The position numbers and the translations under genes are program-made. From IMG/VR virus record IMGVR_UViG_3300007511_000091, positions 1 to 30,123 of that record: a DNA stretch of 30,123 nucleotides. One strand, given 5' to 3'. This DNA comes from a virus. Shown here piece after piece: positions 1-7,982 of this stretch (positions within the stretch are counted from its first letter, which is position 1; each line of letters opens with the position of its first letter). A model generated the notes under the pieces. It was given only the letters and a program-made list of their open reading frames with translations, searched no databases and was not told the origin of the DNA.

Positions 1-296
1 TCATTCCATGGAGTATCTTTAGTTGGATAGTTTGAAGTCGCTTCAATTCCCACCAAATGGCGAAATAATTGTCTCATCACAAATTCAGGAGCTTTAATAT
101 TAAGTTGTGTTTGTAAATGTCTAAATGGACTAAAATGTTTATTTTTTGCTAAATATCTAACTAACTTCGCGTCCTTTTCATCCCACACTTCTTTTCTTTT
201 ACCAAACGATACTCGAGCAGAATTAACTACTGTTAAATCGTTTCCCATAACACCTTCTACTCTAATATAACCTTTATCTAATACCGTTATTTTCAT
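1..296 (-). CDS. thyX: Flavin-dependent thymidylate synthase ThyX, N-terminal part (cut by left edge)
   Basis: ThyX makes dTMP from dUMP using FAD and methylene-tetrahydrofolate, supplying thymidylate for phage DNA synthesis. About 98 codons are visible from the ATG at 296; the frame is open to the window edge. The translation has ThyX landmarks: TVVNSARVSFGK near residues 22-33, a KDAKLVRYLAKNKHFSPF block near 41-58, and a RQLFRHLVG stretch near 75 where the RHR(x)7S signature belongs. The signature is divergent: RHL replaces RHR, and the sequence runs on into TPWNE at the cut, suggesting the longer-loop variant seen in some bacterial and phage ThyX proteins. Its start lies inside the 3' end of the upstream nucleotidyltransferase gene (23-base overlap), pointing to translational coupling. 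The C-terminal half and the rest of the active site are not visible. Confidence 0.82.
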   Translation of the reverse strand, partial: MKITVLDKGYIRVEGVMGNDLTVVNSARVSFGKRKEVWDEKDAKLVRYLAKNKHFSPFRHLQTQLNIKAPEFVMRQLFRHLVGIEATSNYPTKDTPWN

Positions 297-627
297 TTTC
301 TTTTCTCCGTATTTCTGTTGCAGATATTTTACCTACATCCTTTGGTGGAACGTGTTCAATTATATCATACCCCACACCACGTCCATAATTAACAGATTCA
401 ATATCAGGTATAATCATAACTTTGACTCTATTTAAATCTATAAGTTCTTTTAATTTTATCTGTAAGTTATCATAAACTTCCTCACAAGTGTAAGGATTGT
501 TTTCATCAGGTAACATATCACGAATACAGATTAAAACATTTTTATCTTCTTTGAGTCTTTGGTCAATTAACCATTGATGTCCTTTATGCCACGGTTGCCA
601 TCTACCCACAAACATTGAGTATTTCAT
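274..627 (-). CDS. Small nucleotidyltransferase (cytidylyl-/NMN-adenylyltransferase-like fold)
   Basis: A 117-aa protein of the HIGH-motif nucleotidyltransferase superfamily, which transfers AMP or CMP from an NTP onto a phosphorylated substrate. The N-terminus reads FVGRWQPWHKGH (residues 6-17), matching the GRFQPxHxGH nucleotide-binding motif of NMN adenylyltransferase (NadM/NadR) relatives. Near the C-terminus, ISATEIRR matches the ISxTxIR motif that contacts the triphosphate. A conserved-looking IPDIESVNYGRGVGY block lies between them. It is shorter than typical bacterial NadM (about 170 aa), so the substrate is uncertain: NMN, a sugar or a lipid head group are all possible. Its start overlaps the end of the APS kinase-like gene by 26 bases, and its end overlaps the thyX start by 23 bases, so the three genes form one coupled unit. 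The fold is well supported; the specific reaction is not. Confidence 0.82.
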   Translation of the reverse strand: MKYSMFVGRWQPWHKGHQWLIDQRLKEDKNVLICIRDMLPDENNPYTCEEVYDNLQIKLKELIDLNRVKVMIIPDIESVNYGRGVGYDIIEHVPPKDVGKISATEIRRKENENNGIR

Positions 628-1012
628 TTATACACTCCTTTATTGGTTTGTCTGTATTTATCTTTACAAAGTTTTCTGTTGGTGGTTCATAGTTTTCAAC
701 ATGATATTCTTTTCGTAAATTTCGTTTAGAATGTAAATAAAAAACTTTACCAATTCTTAAATCACGATAAGGCGAAACTAACGAAACTAAAACTAAATAA
801 CCCTTGTTTTCCATAACCTTCGCCATATCAATAGCAAACTGAATATTCTTTCTACGACCTTTTTCTGAATAATCTTTATTATCTAAAACATCTCGTAAAT
901 CATCACCATCAAGATGAATAGTTTTTTTAGCAGTACAAAATATTCTTTTTTGAAGTTCTTTACACAATGTTGTTTTGCCTGAGCCGGGTTGACCAGTAAA
1001 CCATAGAATCAT
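602..1012 (-). CDS. APS kinase-like P-loop kinase (CysC family, shortened)
   Basis: A 136-aa P-loop kinase resembling adenylylsulfate kinase, which phosphorylates APS to PAPS. Visible family features are Walker A GQPGSGKTT (about residues 7-15), LDGDDLRDVL (about 34-43, the substrate-binding LDGDxxR motif), GRRKNIQFA in the position of the DRxxNIRR motif, and SLVSPYRDLR (about 77-86, matching VSxISPYRxxR). The later region is shortened: the usual CExRDxKGLYxxA lid segment of CysC (about 200 aa in full) is missing, although YEPPTENFVKINTD still matches the end of the family. This could be a minimal APS kinase or a relative acting on another nucleotide or nucleotide sugar. It sits directly upstream of and overlaps the nucleotidyltransferase gene. 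A 53-base AT-rich gap separates it from the hub gene and could hold a promoter. Confidence 0.82.
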   Translation of the reverse strand: MILWFTGQPGSGKTTLCKELQKRIFCTAKKTIHLDGDDLRDVLDNKDYSEKGRRKNIQFAIDMAKVMENKGYLVLVSLVSPYRDLRIGKVFYLHSKRNLRKEYHVENYEPPTENFVKINTDKPIKECINEILNVCG

Positions 1013-1065
1013 TTAATAACCTTTATTTAATAATATATATATAACTTTAATTTCAAAAACTAAAA

Positions 1066-3999
1066 TTATTTTAAGTAACGAAGAACTCTACGCCGTTCCG
1101 AACCACCAAATTCTGATTTAAACCATGATTCAAGACGACCATATTTTATATGAAATTGTGTTGTAATTTCTTTACGAATTTCAGCACTTAATATGATTCG
1201 TTTTTCATCTCCATCCAGAAAGTTCTTGAAGTTGTACTTTTTTGGGTCCCAATACATGGGATGTTCATAAACCCTATAAACTTCTTCTTCATTGGTTCCC
1301 CATCCTTTCATGGCTTTATGAAGTTTCTCCACGAGTTCTGGTATTTTATCTTTTTGTTCATCGTTCCAGTCATGGTAAATGTTTCTGTTTTCAGCTGTAT
1401 TTGCAGATTCACCCGCCTTTGTTTGAAAACCACCTGTTTCCGTTTCAATTTTTTCTTCTTCCTCTATATCATCTGAAACCTCATTAATCACCTCTACGAA
1501 TTTAAGTCCATCTACGTATTGAATTTGGTCTTTAACTTTATCAGGAATTTCATAACCAGTTTTCTCTGCAAGATCATCAGTATCAACTCTCATTATTGCT
1601 TCAATTTGAGTATTCCATCCATTATTATCTATGGTATGACTTACTGACGTGACTTGAAACACTGCAAACTCTCTAAACAATTCAGGTATATAATCTATAG
1701 TGAAATAATCATATAGTTTTATTCCTGATATTCCACTCAGACTAAAAGTACAAGTAAACGGTATAGGTACATCAACTAATCTAAAAGACCTATCTGTTTT
1801 GTTTAAAAAGTAATCCATTGTTTTTGCATACTGAGGTAACATAGTGCCGTCAGGATTATAAATAACTCCTCTTTCATTCAAACTCTTAGTGGTGTCAAAC
1901 CATAAATATTTTTCAGTCTCATCTTCATCATCAAGTGCCCCTATTACTGCTAATTGTTCATTTGTTTTTTGAGTCGCTCTCAGAGTTTCTGGTGCAGTTT
2001 TTACTTGTAAATTTCCTGTTTTATCTCTGAAGGCCACTTGACCACTCATGTATGGTGTAGTTACATCACCTAATAATTCATCTCGTTGTAGTTTTAGTGC
2101 ATCTATCTCTGCATTTTGCACCTTTTTACTCACATAATTATAACTTTGAAGTGCTGCAAATACTTGCATTTGTTGTGAATCCATATCCTTTTGAATATCT
2201 CCATACACACCAGTTCTTACCTCTGCACTATTTTGACCAGTAAGTGCTGCCTGAGTCATCATTTCAGCAGATATCGTTGTAGAAAAACTTAGTTCTTTTA
2301 ACAATGAGTCTTTACTATAAGCACTAAATTCAAACGAATTACTTGGATTACTTCGTGTGGACTTGTTTCTTGAATCAGGAAAAGTTAGAACATCTTTGAC
2401 TCGTTTTCTCGTTGTTTTTCTATCAAAAACTCCAACTAATGTGGTATCATTTGTACCTTGTAATACATCAAAGTCCCAAAACCCACCGTACTGAGAACTT
2501 ACATATGCCCAAAATGCCTTAATAGAAGAACCAATATCTGATGTACCTGTAAAATATTTTTGAAGAATGTCAGCACTAAAAACAATGTTTCTTATAACAC
2601 CTTTTTCGTTTTGAAAATTATCTGGTTCAAACGTATTAAAATATTTATTAATATTAGAGTATATGTCTATTACATCACGGTACTTTTCAATCCCTTTTGT
2701 GCCTTCTACTTTTTCATAAACACGTTCATCAAACTCAATCGTTTTACCAGGAAAAATAATATCAAAGGATTTAGTGAATAAATTTATATCACTCCTACAT
2801 AAATTTGGTTCAAACCCATCAAAATCCAGACTTCTAAAAGAACTATTAAATCTTGCAATCCAGTTGTCATCCATACCAGTTTTTTCATTTTGTCCTGATT
2901 TTGGTATAATTAAACCAAAGTGGGTATTCAAGATATTATCTTCAAACCAACCCCAAGTACACCAACCCTTTCCATTTGTATGGAAGATTTGTGCTTCGGT
3001 GTTATACAATTTAAACAAATTCAAACCCGCCTGACCAAATTTGGGGTCTTTAAATTTTTCTACTTCTTGAGGACTCGGAAGTTTCACTATGTAGTTATTA
3101 AAATCACCCATTATTTTTTCAAAAGAAGTTTTCTGAGCCTCTTTAATTGATTTTTTTAAGTTTTCTTTTTCTTTATCTACAAGGACTCTATTACTCTCTA
3201 CGTTTTGTATAGCTTTATTCACACCAGCCTGTATTCTTCTTTGTTCTTTTGTTTGATAATCAAGAACTAAACTTGGTGTTTCAATATCATCATTTCTTCC
3301 GATTGGTGATTTAAATAATTGTTGTCCCATTGAAACTATTTCGGTTGTGCATTGATATCTACCACCTTCAATAAGATTGAAATTGAAATTCTTAATCGTA
3401 CCACAAGTAACAAAATAATCACCACCATATTCCACTATCTTTTTTTGATTTGCCTTAAAAAAGTCAAGCATTTCTTCAGAGGTTTCAATGGGGGGAATCT
3501 CTTGTGGTTTTTTAGCAGACCAACCAAACTCAACCATTACCATCCTACCAATAGTTAAAAATGCATTTTGATATATTTCAAATTCATTTATATCACCTAG
3601 CTCCCAAGTGATTGTGGTTGATAATGTGGTTTGATTTAAATAACTGGATTCTATTGAGGTGATTCCATTGTGAGGACGAAAGAGTTTATCAGAATCGTTC
3701 TTTCTAATTGATAATGTTGGTTCAAATGTATTACCTTTAACATACGAGCTTAATTCAAATAACTCTGTTGATTTTACATCAATTACCTCTCCATTTGAAT
3801 CACGTTCAAGATTAGGAACTGCAGAAATGGCATTTGCCCAACAAGTATTATTGAGAATGTTTTCTTGTTGTGTAAGATTTGAAAAATCCGATACGGAATC
3901 AGTTGCCGATCCTAAATATACACCATTTTGTTTATTGAGAGCATCAATTCTTTGGAATAAAGTTCTTTGTATATTTGGATGTATGAAATCACCAAACAT
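1066..3999 (-). CDS. Large baseplate hub-type structural protein with annexin-like C-terminal tail
   Basis: A 977-aa virion protein, probably the central baseplate hub of a contractile tail (role of T4 gp27). An N-terminal region around residues 110-160 (NGITSIESSYL, then GRMVMVEFGWS) matches a pattern I associate with large hub/structural proteins of marine T4-like phages. A later segment, VTSVSHTIDNNGWNTQIEAI, resembles the conserved strand near the end of hub barrel domains. A coiled-coil-like stretch lies around residues 240-290. An acidic linker (DDIEEEEKIETE) then leads to residues 893-977, which look like an annexin repeat: LHKAMKGWGTNEEEV, later IKYGRLESWFKSEFGG. No lysozyme motif is apparent, unlike T4 gp5. 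The ATG lies one base after the LysM gene's stop codon, so the two are coupled. The hub role is inferred from position and motif memory; structural-protein status is firmer. Confidence 0.7.
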   Translation of the reverse strand: MFGDFIHPNIQRTLFQRIDALNKQNGVYLGSATDSVSDFSNLTQQENILNNTCWANAISAVPNLERDSNGEVIDVKSTELFELSSYVKGNTFEPTLSIRKNDSDKLFRPHNGITSIESSYLNQTTLSTTITWELGDINEFEIYQNAFLTIGRMVMVEFGWSAKKPQEIPPIETSEEMLDFFKANQKKIVEYGGDYFVTCGTIKNFNFNLIEGGRYQCTTEIVSMGQQLFKSPIGRNDDIETPSLVLDYQTKEQRRIQAGVNKAIQNVESNRVLVDKEKENLKKSIKEAQKTSFEKIMGDFNNYIVKLPSPQEVEKFKDPKFGQAGLNLFKLYNTEAQIFHTNGKGWCTWGWFEDNILNTHFGLIIPKSGQNEKTGMDDNWIARFNSSFRSLDFDGFEPNLCRSDINLFTKSFDIIFPGKTIEFDERVYEKVEGTKGIEKYRDVIDIYSNINKYFNTFEPDNFQNEKGVIRNIVFSADILQKYFTGTSDIGSSIKAFWAYVSSQYGGFWDFDVLQGTNDTTLVGVFDRKTTRKRVKDVLTFPDSRNKSTRSNPSNSFEFSAYSKDSLLKELSFSTTISAEMMTQAALTGQNSAEVRTGVYGDIQKDMDSQQMQVFAALQSYNYVSKKVQNAEIDALKLQRDELLGDVTTPYMSGQVAFRDKTGNLQVKTAPETLRATQKTNEQLAVIGALDDEDETEKYLWFDTTKSLNERGVIYNPDGTMLPQYAKTMDYFLNKTDRSFRLVDVPIPFTCTFSLSGISGIKLYDYFTIDYIPELFREFAVFQVTSVSHTIDNNGWNTQIEAIMRVDTDDLAEKTGYEIPDKVKDQIQYVDGLKFVEVINEVSDDIEEEEKIETETGGFQTKAGESANTAENRNIYHDWNDEQKDKIPELVEKLHKAMKGWGTNEEEVYRVYEHPMYWDPKKYNFKNFLDGDEKRIILSAEIRKEITTQFHIKYGRLESWFKSEFGGSERRRVLRYLK

Positions 4000-4000
4000 T

Positions 4001-4309
4001 TTACTCTCTACTTGAATTTAAGTTATTTAATTCTCTAATTGAATCCGAAACGTCAATTGGGATTATTATTCTTTGACCAATTTTTAGTTTTATATTACCT
4101 TGAAACTCACCGTTTGCTCTAGCAATAATCCACCAAAGAGTTGTATCGTTATAAAACCTATTTGCCAAGGAACCATAACTATCTCCATACTTAACCACAT
4201 AAAATATATCACTATCTTTAGGTGATATTTTTGCATACTCAATTGAAGATAATTTTCTATTACCATTTTCTTTATCAAGTTTTATTCTTTGATGTCTGTA
4301 TCTATTCAT
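4001..4309 (-). CDS. LysM-domain baseplate protein (gp53 / gpX-like)
   Basis: A 102-aa protein whose residues about 37-90 form a LysM-like domain: YVVKYGDSYGSLANRFY, then LWWIIARANG, then LKIGQRIIIPID. This is the pattern of phage tail protein X, of the LysM part of T4 gp53, and of LysM adaptors in contractile injection systems, which link the inner tube initiator to the hub or wedge. Its position fits: it lies between a putative tube-initiator gene and the hub gene. The start has a purine-rich GAGGGG box inside the end of the upstream gene. The remaining N-terminus is basic (MNRYRHQRIKLDKENG) and has no recognised domain. A peptidoglycan-binding role is possible, but a structural adaptor role is more usual in this setting. 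Confidence 0.78.
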   Translation of the reverse strand: MNRYRHQRIKLDKENGNRKLSSIEYAKISPKDSDIFYVVKYGDSYGSLANRFYNDTTLWWIIARANGEFQGNIKLKIGQRIIIPIDVSDSIRELNNLNSSRE

Positions 4310-4313
4310 TTAA

Positions 4314-5753
4314 CTATGTCCCCTCAAGGACGTTTACCGCTTCATTAAAAAGAAGATTTTTAAATTTACCGTTCCCATGCATCTCGGGTCTAAATTCGTC
4401 TTTTCCAAATGTACCAGCACGTCTAATTGGAGATATTGTTTTATTAGTATCTCTACCATCCTTAGTTGTTTCTACTATTTGGGATGTCCCATTATCCTTT
4501 AACCAAGGCACTTCATAATGTTTACCAAGTGTTTGTGGTAAGTATTTACCAATGTGGGTAAATTCAGCAGATACTGCAAAATGCATTGGTATTTGGAATC
4601 CTTCGTCAGTTTCCCAATTACTTGAATCATCCACCGTTATTGTAATACTACTAAAATAACCTGGTGTATCCTTAAACATATCACCTACTGTTATACTTAC
4701 ATAAGGTGCCACAGGACGTAATGTCTTATCCCCACCAAACATCTTTTTAAATGATGGATAACCAAGTCCTACTAAATAATTCATTTTTTCTTGTATGATT
4801 GGTATTTCTTGTTTTGTAAATGCCGCAACTTTAAACTCCAATGATACAGTTCTATCCGTACCCGTATAAACGTGAATGGCATCAGGTCTACCAATGTATC
4901 GTTCAGTATTAAACTGAGGACTAACGGTATCGGTTATATTCTCTAAATGTGCTGGAAATATTAACCACTTACCATTTACTAAATCTCTAATTCTAAATTT
5001 AATAAAATCCTTTGGAAGGTTTTTCGTTTTTGTTTGATTAATTATACCACCATAAGGAACTTGTAATGCATTATATACAGTTTTATCGTACAGCTTACCT
5101 TTAATGGTTCTTATTGGGCCACTACTAAACCCATAATCTTTTGCCTTTTCATCCCCACCAAGATTTTTAAATAAGTTTCCAATAGACTCACCCAATCCAC
5201 TTGCCTTAGGAGTAACGTTTGCATTATCCATTACCTCTTTATCACTTGACTCTTTATCATATTTAGGTGGATTTACTAAATCTGTTAAAGCAGTACGTAA
5301 ACTCCTTGCGTGTCGTGGTGCGTGAAAATAAGGAGGAAGTGATGCAAAAAATCCCAATGGATTATAAATTCGTGTATTTTTCTGTGCATTAAATCTTTGT
5401 AATATTGTTTGTTTAATGTTAAAAATAATCCCTTTTGGTGTGATTGTCCATTTTGCCCATCTCTCTAAATCTTCAGCAGTTTTAATAACTTGTAATCCAA
5501 TATTACCAAATCCATCATTAAATCTATGTGCCGATAGATAAATATCACTTGGTTGTTTTACATCATTACTTCCTCTATCTGCGCTTGCCAACTTTGAAAA
5601 GTTAGAGGAAACAACCGTTGTGGTTACTTCAGTAGTACGAGCTGGTGGAGTGGGCAAATTCTTAACGTTACTCGGTTCTCTACGAGATGTTTCAACTTTT
5701 GTATAATTGAAACTTGATAAGTCTTTTGATTTTAATCTATCTAATAATGACAT
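4314..5753 (-). CDS. Putative tail-tube initiator / baseplate structural protein
   Basis: A 479-aa structural protein that I do not match to a named T4 gene. The N-terminus is polar and low-complexity (Thr/Ser/Pro-rich around residues 15-60). A central loop around 165-205 is Lys/Asp-rich. The C-terminal half, about residues 245-430, is a conserved-looking beta-rich block: FIKFRIRDLVNGKWLIFPA, NTERYIGRPDAIHVYTGTDR, VGLGYPSFKKMFGG, ITVGDMFKDTPGY, IGKYLPQTLGKHYEVPW. Alternating beta strands of this kind, next to a LysM gene and a hub gene, suggest a tube-like protein that starts the inner tube on the hub (role of T4 gp48/gp54). That role is inference from order. The gene starts six bases after the tape-measure-like gene ends and stops four bases before the LysM gene starts. 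Confidence 0.6.
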   Translation of the reverse strand: MSLLDRLKSKDLSSFNYTKVETSRREPSNVKNLPTPPARTTEVTTTVVSSNFSKLASADRGSNDVKQPSDIYLSAHRFNDGFGNIGLQVIKTAEDLERWAKWTITPKGIIFNIKQTILQRFNAQKNTRIYNPLGFFASLPPYFHAPRHARSLRTALTDLVNPPKYDKESSDKEVMDNANVTPKASGLGESIGNLFKNLGGDEKAKDYGFSSGPIRTIKGKLYDKTVYNALQVPYGGIINQTKTKNLPKDFIKFRIRDLVNGKWLIFPAHLENITDTVSPQFNTERYIGRPDAIHVYTGTDRTVSLEFKVAAFTKQEIPIIQEKMNYLVGLGYPSFKKMFGGDKTLRPVAPYVSITVGDMFKDTPGYFSSITITVDDSSNWETDEGFQIPMHFAVSAEFTHIGKYLPQTLGKHYEVPWLKDNGTSQIVETTKDGRDTNKTISPIRRAGTFGKDEFRPEMHGNGKFKNLLFNEAVNVLEGT

Positions 5754-5759
5754 AATTAA

Positions 5760-7457
5760 TTATCCGTTAATCATTCTTTTAAAAAGTACTTCAACTGCAG
5801 CTATTGCTGGATTTCTACCCATTGCTGTGGACGCCGCTATTTCAGCTCCCTCAACACCACTAAACTGTGATTTGAGATTATCCCCCATGGCCTTTGTTAA
5901 TTGCTTTGTTGCTTTTGTTAATTCTTCTGTTGCACTTATTGATTGTTGTTGTAGTTTAGTTTCTTTTTCTTCTGTGCTTATTTCTAAAGGTTTTCCTGCA
6001 ACCAACCTACTTAATTCACCCACTTCAACTCCAATTGCAGATGCTAATTTTTTCCTTTGTATTGCATTTAATCGAGTGAATTCTTCTGCACTTCCCAATT
6101 GTTGAATTATATCGTTTGTGGCCCCCACGATATCATTATCTATGGCTAACATTCTAGCCCTATCAAAGTTTATATTCCTACCAATCATTAACGAAGCTTC
6201 CATAGCAGAAGTTATAGAGGTTTCAAAATCTAATAATGAGTCTGTAATTTTCAAAGTTGTTGCCAACTCTACACCCATCTTTGCTGCTTGAACTGCTGCC
6301 ATAGCAATATTTTTCATACTTTGGTCGGTGTAGGCTGCAAACTCTTCTGCACTTGATGCTATATCTTGAAGTACTACACCACTATCTACAAGATTATCTC
6401 CAGCCAACTCAGTAACTGCATTAACTAATTCCAAACCACCCGTGAAATCAGTATTGTTTATATCGGAAAATAACCTAGCTATATTTGCTATGTTTTCTTC
6501 TGTTGCACCTGATTTGATTGCTAACATTGTTAAGTCTTTTACATTTTCTTTATTTACATCACGAGTACCTCTTGTGGCTTGGAAAATTGCCTTTGCACTT
6601 TCTCTAATATCACCTCCAAGAGCTGCAGCCTGTAGTTGAAACACTGGCATAGTTTCAGTAACAGCTGCAAGTTTTATAGAAGTTCCAAGACCTATATTTA
6701 ATTCTTCAGAAAAATTTTGTGCTGCCTTAAATGACTTATATAAATAACCAACTACAGCTATTAATGCTGCTGCTATGGCCATTATTGGATTGGCTTTAAT
6801 TGCACGTGCAAACTTCTTAGCACCAGCCACCATACCTTTTAATGCATCAACACTTGAACCCAACGTCCCCAATCCCTTATCAAGAAGTTTATTACTGTTT
6901 TTAACTTTATCAGCAACACCTCCAACCATTTCGTGTTCTTGTTGTAGTAAACCTATCCTTTTTTCAAGAACTTTTCTTTCTTTAGGAGCAAGCTTTAGAG
7001 CTTCTTGTTTTAGTTTTGAAATTTCTTCTTGAACCGCTTTAGAATCATAATCCACAATATTTTTAGCCGATATGCTTTCAAGAACCTCTTCCTCTTTTGC
7101 TGCGATTTTTTCTAATACGGATGAATAATCACTACTGAAATCTTTGGTTTTTCTAATGGAGTGAGATATAAGTCTATTTGCGTTTTGACTTTTTCTTTCC
7201 TCGTTAACCTTTTGTGCAAGACTATTTGTTGTATCACTTAATAAACTTTTGTGAGTTCTACGTATTTTGGTTACGTCCTCTTGTATTTTACGTTTTTGTT
7301 CTTCTTGTTTTAAAACTTTTGCGTTATCAGCTAATATTTGTCTACTTGTTTTTAAGAATTCTTCATTTGCTGTGGCACCCTTACCTAACTCGGCATTAAT
7401 TTTGGTTTCGAGGTCTAATTGGTCTTGTTTTAGTTTTAGTAGTTGCTTTTCATCCAT
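5760..7457 (-). CDS. Tail tape-measure-like protein
   Basis: A 565-aa protein with the expected build of a tape measure. A long charged, Lys/Glu/Gln-rich helical and probably coiled-coil N-terminal part covers residues 1-195. A hydrophobic, membrane-like segment (NPIMAIAAALIAVVGYLYK, about 223-241) follows, then an Ala-rich helical C-terminal half with repeated short helices. Its length is close to that of T4 gp29 (590 aa), which sets tail length. Its position, after the tube gene and the tail-assembly chaperone-like pair and before the baseplate hub genes, is the standard tape-measure slot. The start used (MDEKQ) has an AAGGA box about 14 bases upstream, a rather long spacing, so a slightly different start is possible. 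No lytic transglycosylase or peptidase motif was seen. Confidence 0.72.
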   Translation of the reverse strand: MDEKQLLKLKQDQLDLETKINAELGKGATANEEFLKTSRQILADNAKVLKQEEQKRKIQEDVTKIRRTHKSLLSDTTNSLAQKVNEERKSQNANRLISHSIRKTKDFSSDYSSVLEKIAAKEEEVLESISAKNIVDYDSKAVQEEISKLKQEALKLAPKERKVLEKRIGLLQQEHEMVGGVADKVKNSNKLLDKGLGTLGSSVDALKGMVAGAKKFARAIKANPIMAIAAALIAVVGYLYKSFKAAQNFSEELNIGLGTSIKLAAVTETMPVFQLQAAALGGDIRESAKAIFQATRGTRDVNKENVKDLTMLAIKSGATEENIANIARLFSDINNTDFTGGLELVNAVTELAGDNLVDSGVVLQDIASSAEEFAAYTDQSMKNIAMAAVQAAKMGVELATTLKITDSLLDFETSITSAMEASLMIGRNINFDRARMLAIDNDIVGATNDIIQQLGSAEEFTRLNAIQRKKLASAIGVEVGELSRLVAGKPLEISTEEKETKLQQQSISATEELTKATKQLTKAMGDNLKSQFSGVEGAEIAASTAMGRNPAIAAVEVLFKRMING

Positions 7458-7513
7458 ATGCAGCTAGCCATCCTTAAATAATATGTTATATTGAAAGAGA
7501 TTAAGTTATTATT

Positions 7514-7699
7514 TTATGGTATTCTATTGAATGCGTCTTCTAAACTACCTAATGATTTAGCAAATTTTTCTAACTCTCGTTTGGTTTTAGGGTCAGTTAA
7601 GACTTTTCGTGCGTTTTTTTGTTTCATCTTGTTGATTTTCTTTTCAACAGATTTATAAAACTTGTCAAGAACGCCTTCAGCTAAGTCAAGTTTTGCCAT
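7514..7699 (-). CDS. Small basic hypothetical protein between chaperone pair and tape measure
   Basis: A 61-aa protein, Lys-rich and predicted helical (VEKKINKMKQKNARKV in the middle). I do not recognise a family. It is likely real: it starts with MAKLD after a purine-rich GGAG box about 9 bases upstream, it is on the same strand as all neighbours, and no stronger frame opposes it. A 14-base motif shared with another intergenic site lies about 35 bases upstream of its start (7734-7747). Its position directly before the tape-measure-like gene suggests a small tail-assembly or virion role, which is inference only. Confidence 0.6.
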   Translation of the reverse strand: MAKLDLAEGVLDKFYKSVEKKINKMKQKNARKVLTDPKTKRELEKFAKSLGSLEDAFNRIP

Positions 7700-7733
7700 T
7701 AGTAATCTCCATTTATATCGATTGATTTATCTC

Positions 7734-7747
7734 AGTAATAAATATAA
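7734..7747 (-). promoter_or_regulatory. Candidate promoter motif before 61-aa / tape-measure genes
   Basis: The minus strand reads TTATATTTATTACT, the same 14-mer as at 24202-24215, here 35 bases before the 61-aa gene and just after the stop of the frameshift extension. It shares the ATATTTAT core with three other intergenic sites. Confidence 0.35.
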
Positions 7748-7763
7748 GAATTGAGATTTTTTA

Positions 7764-7982
7764 TTATAGTTGTCTTTGAATAGATTTAGGTGGTTCTTGT
7801 GTGGTTGAGACTTTATTATATGCAGCACTTTCTTTCTCTTTAATCTCAACCAACTTATTCATATAATATCTTCTCCAATGAACTGGCATATTATACAAAT
7901 CATTAAAAGTGAATCCATTACTAAAATGACACAATGAGAATATTTCATCGTGTATTGATTTTTTATAATTCTGACTTAGGCC
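7764..7982 (-). CDS. Frameshifted C-terminal extension of the tail assembly chaperone (no own start codon)
   Basis: Read from the GGC codon at 7982, this frame is open for 72 codons and ends at the TAA at 7764. It contains a coherent protein: SIHDEIFSLCHFSNGFTF, then LYNMPVHWRRYYMNKL, then a Lys/Glu-rich tail. This resembles the second half of phage tail assembly chaperones, which follow the first half in another frame. Upstream in the same frame a stop codon sits at 7998-8000. There is no ATG until well inside the conserved part, so independent initiation is unlikely. The frame overlaps the end of the gp26-like gene, and a run of seven T residues (7983-7989, minus strand) lies in the overlap. 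A +1 or -2 shift there would fuse the two into about 324 aa. Confidence 0.72.
   Translation of the reverse strand, partial: GLSQNYKKSIHDEIFSLCHFSNGFTFNDLYNMPVHWRRYYMNKLVEIKEKESAAYNKVSTTQEPPKSIQRQL

Noticed and set aside
1013-1065. AT-rich run taataatatatatata between hub and APS-kinase-like genes (similar run at 12405-12420)
   Set aside because: It could be a promoter, but simple AT repeats are expected in this composition and there is no second independent feature, so it is not listed as a regulatory site.
5707-6105. Plus-strand open frame of 132 codons opposite the tape-measure-like gene
   Set aside because: It is an antisense shadow of a clear minus-strand gene, with no start signal or family match.
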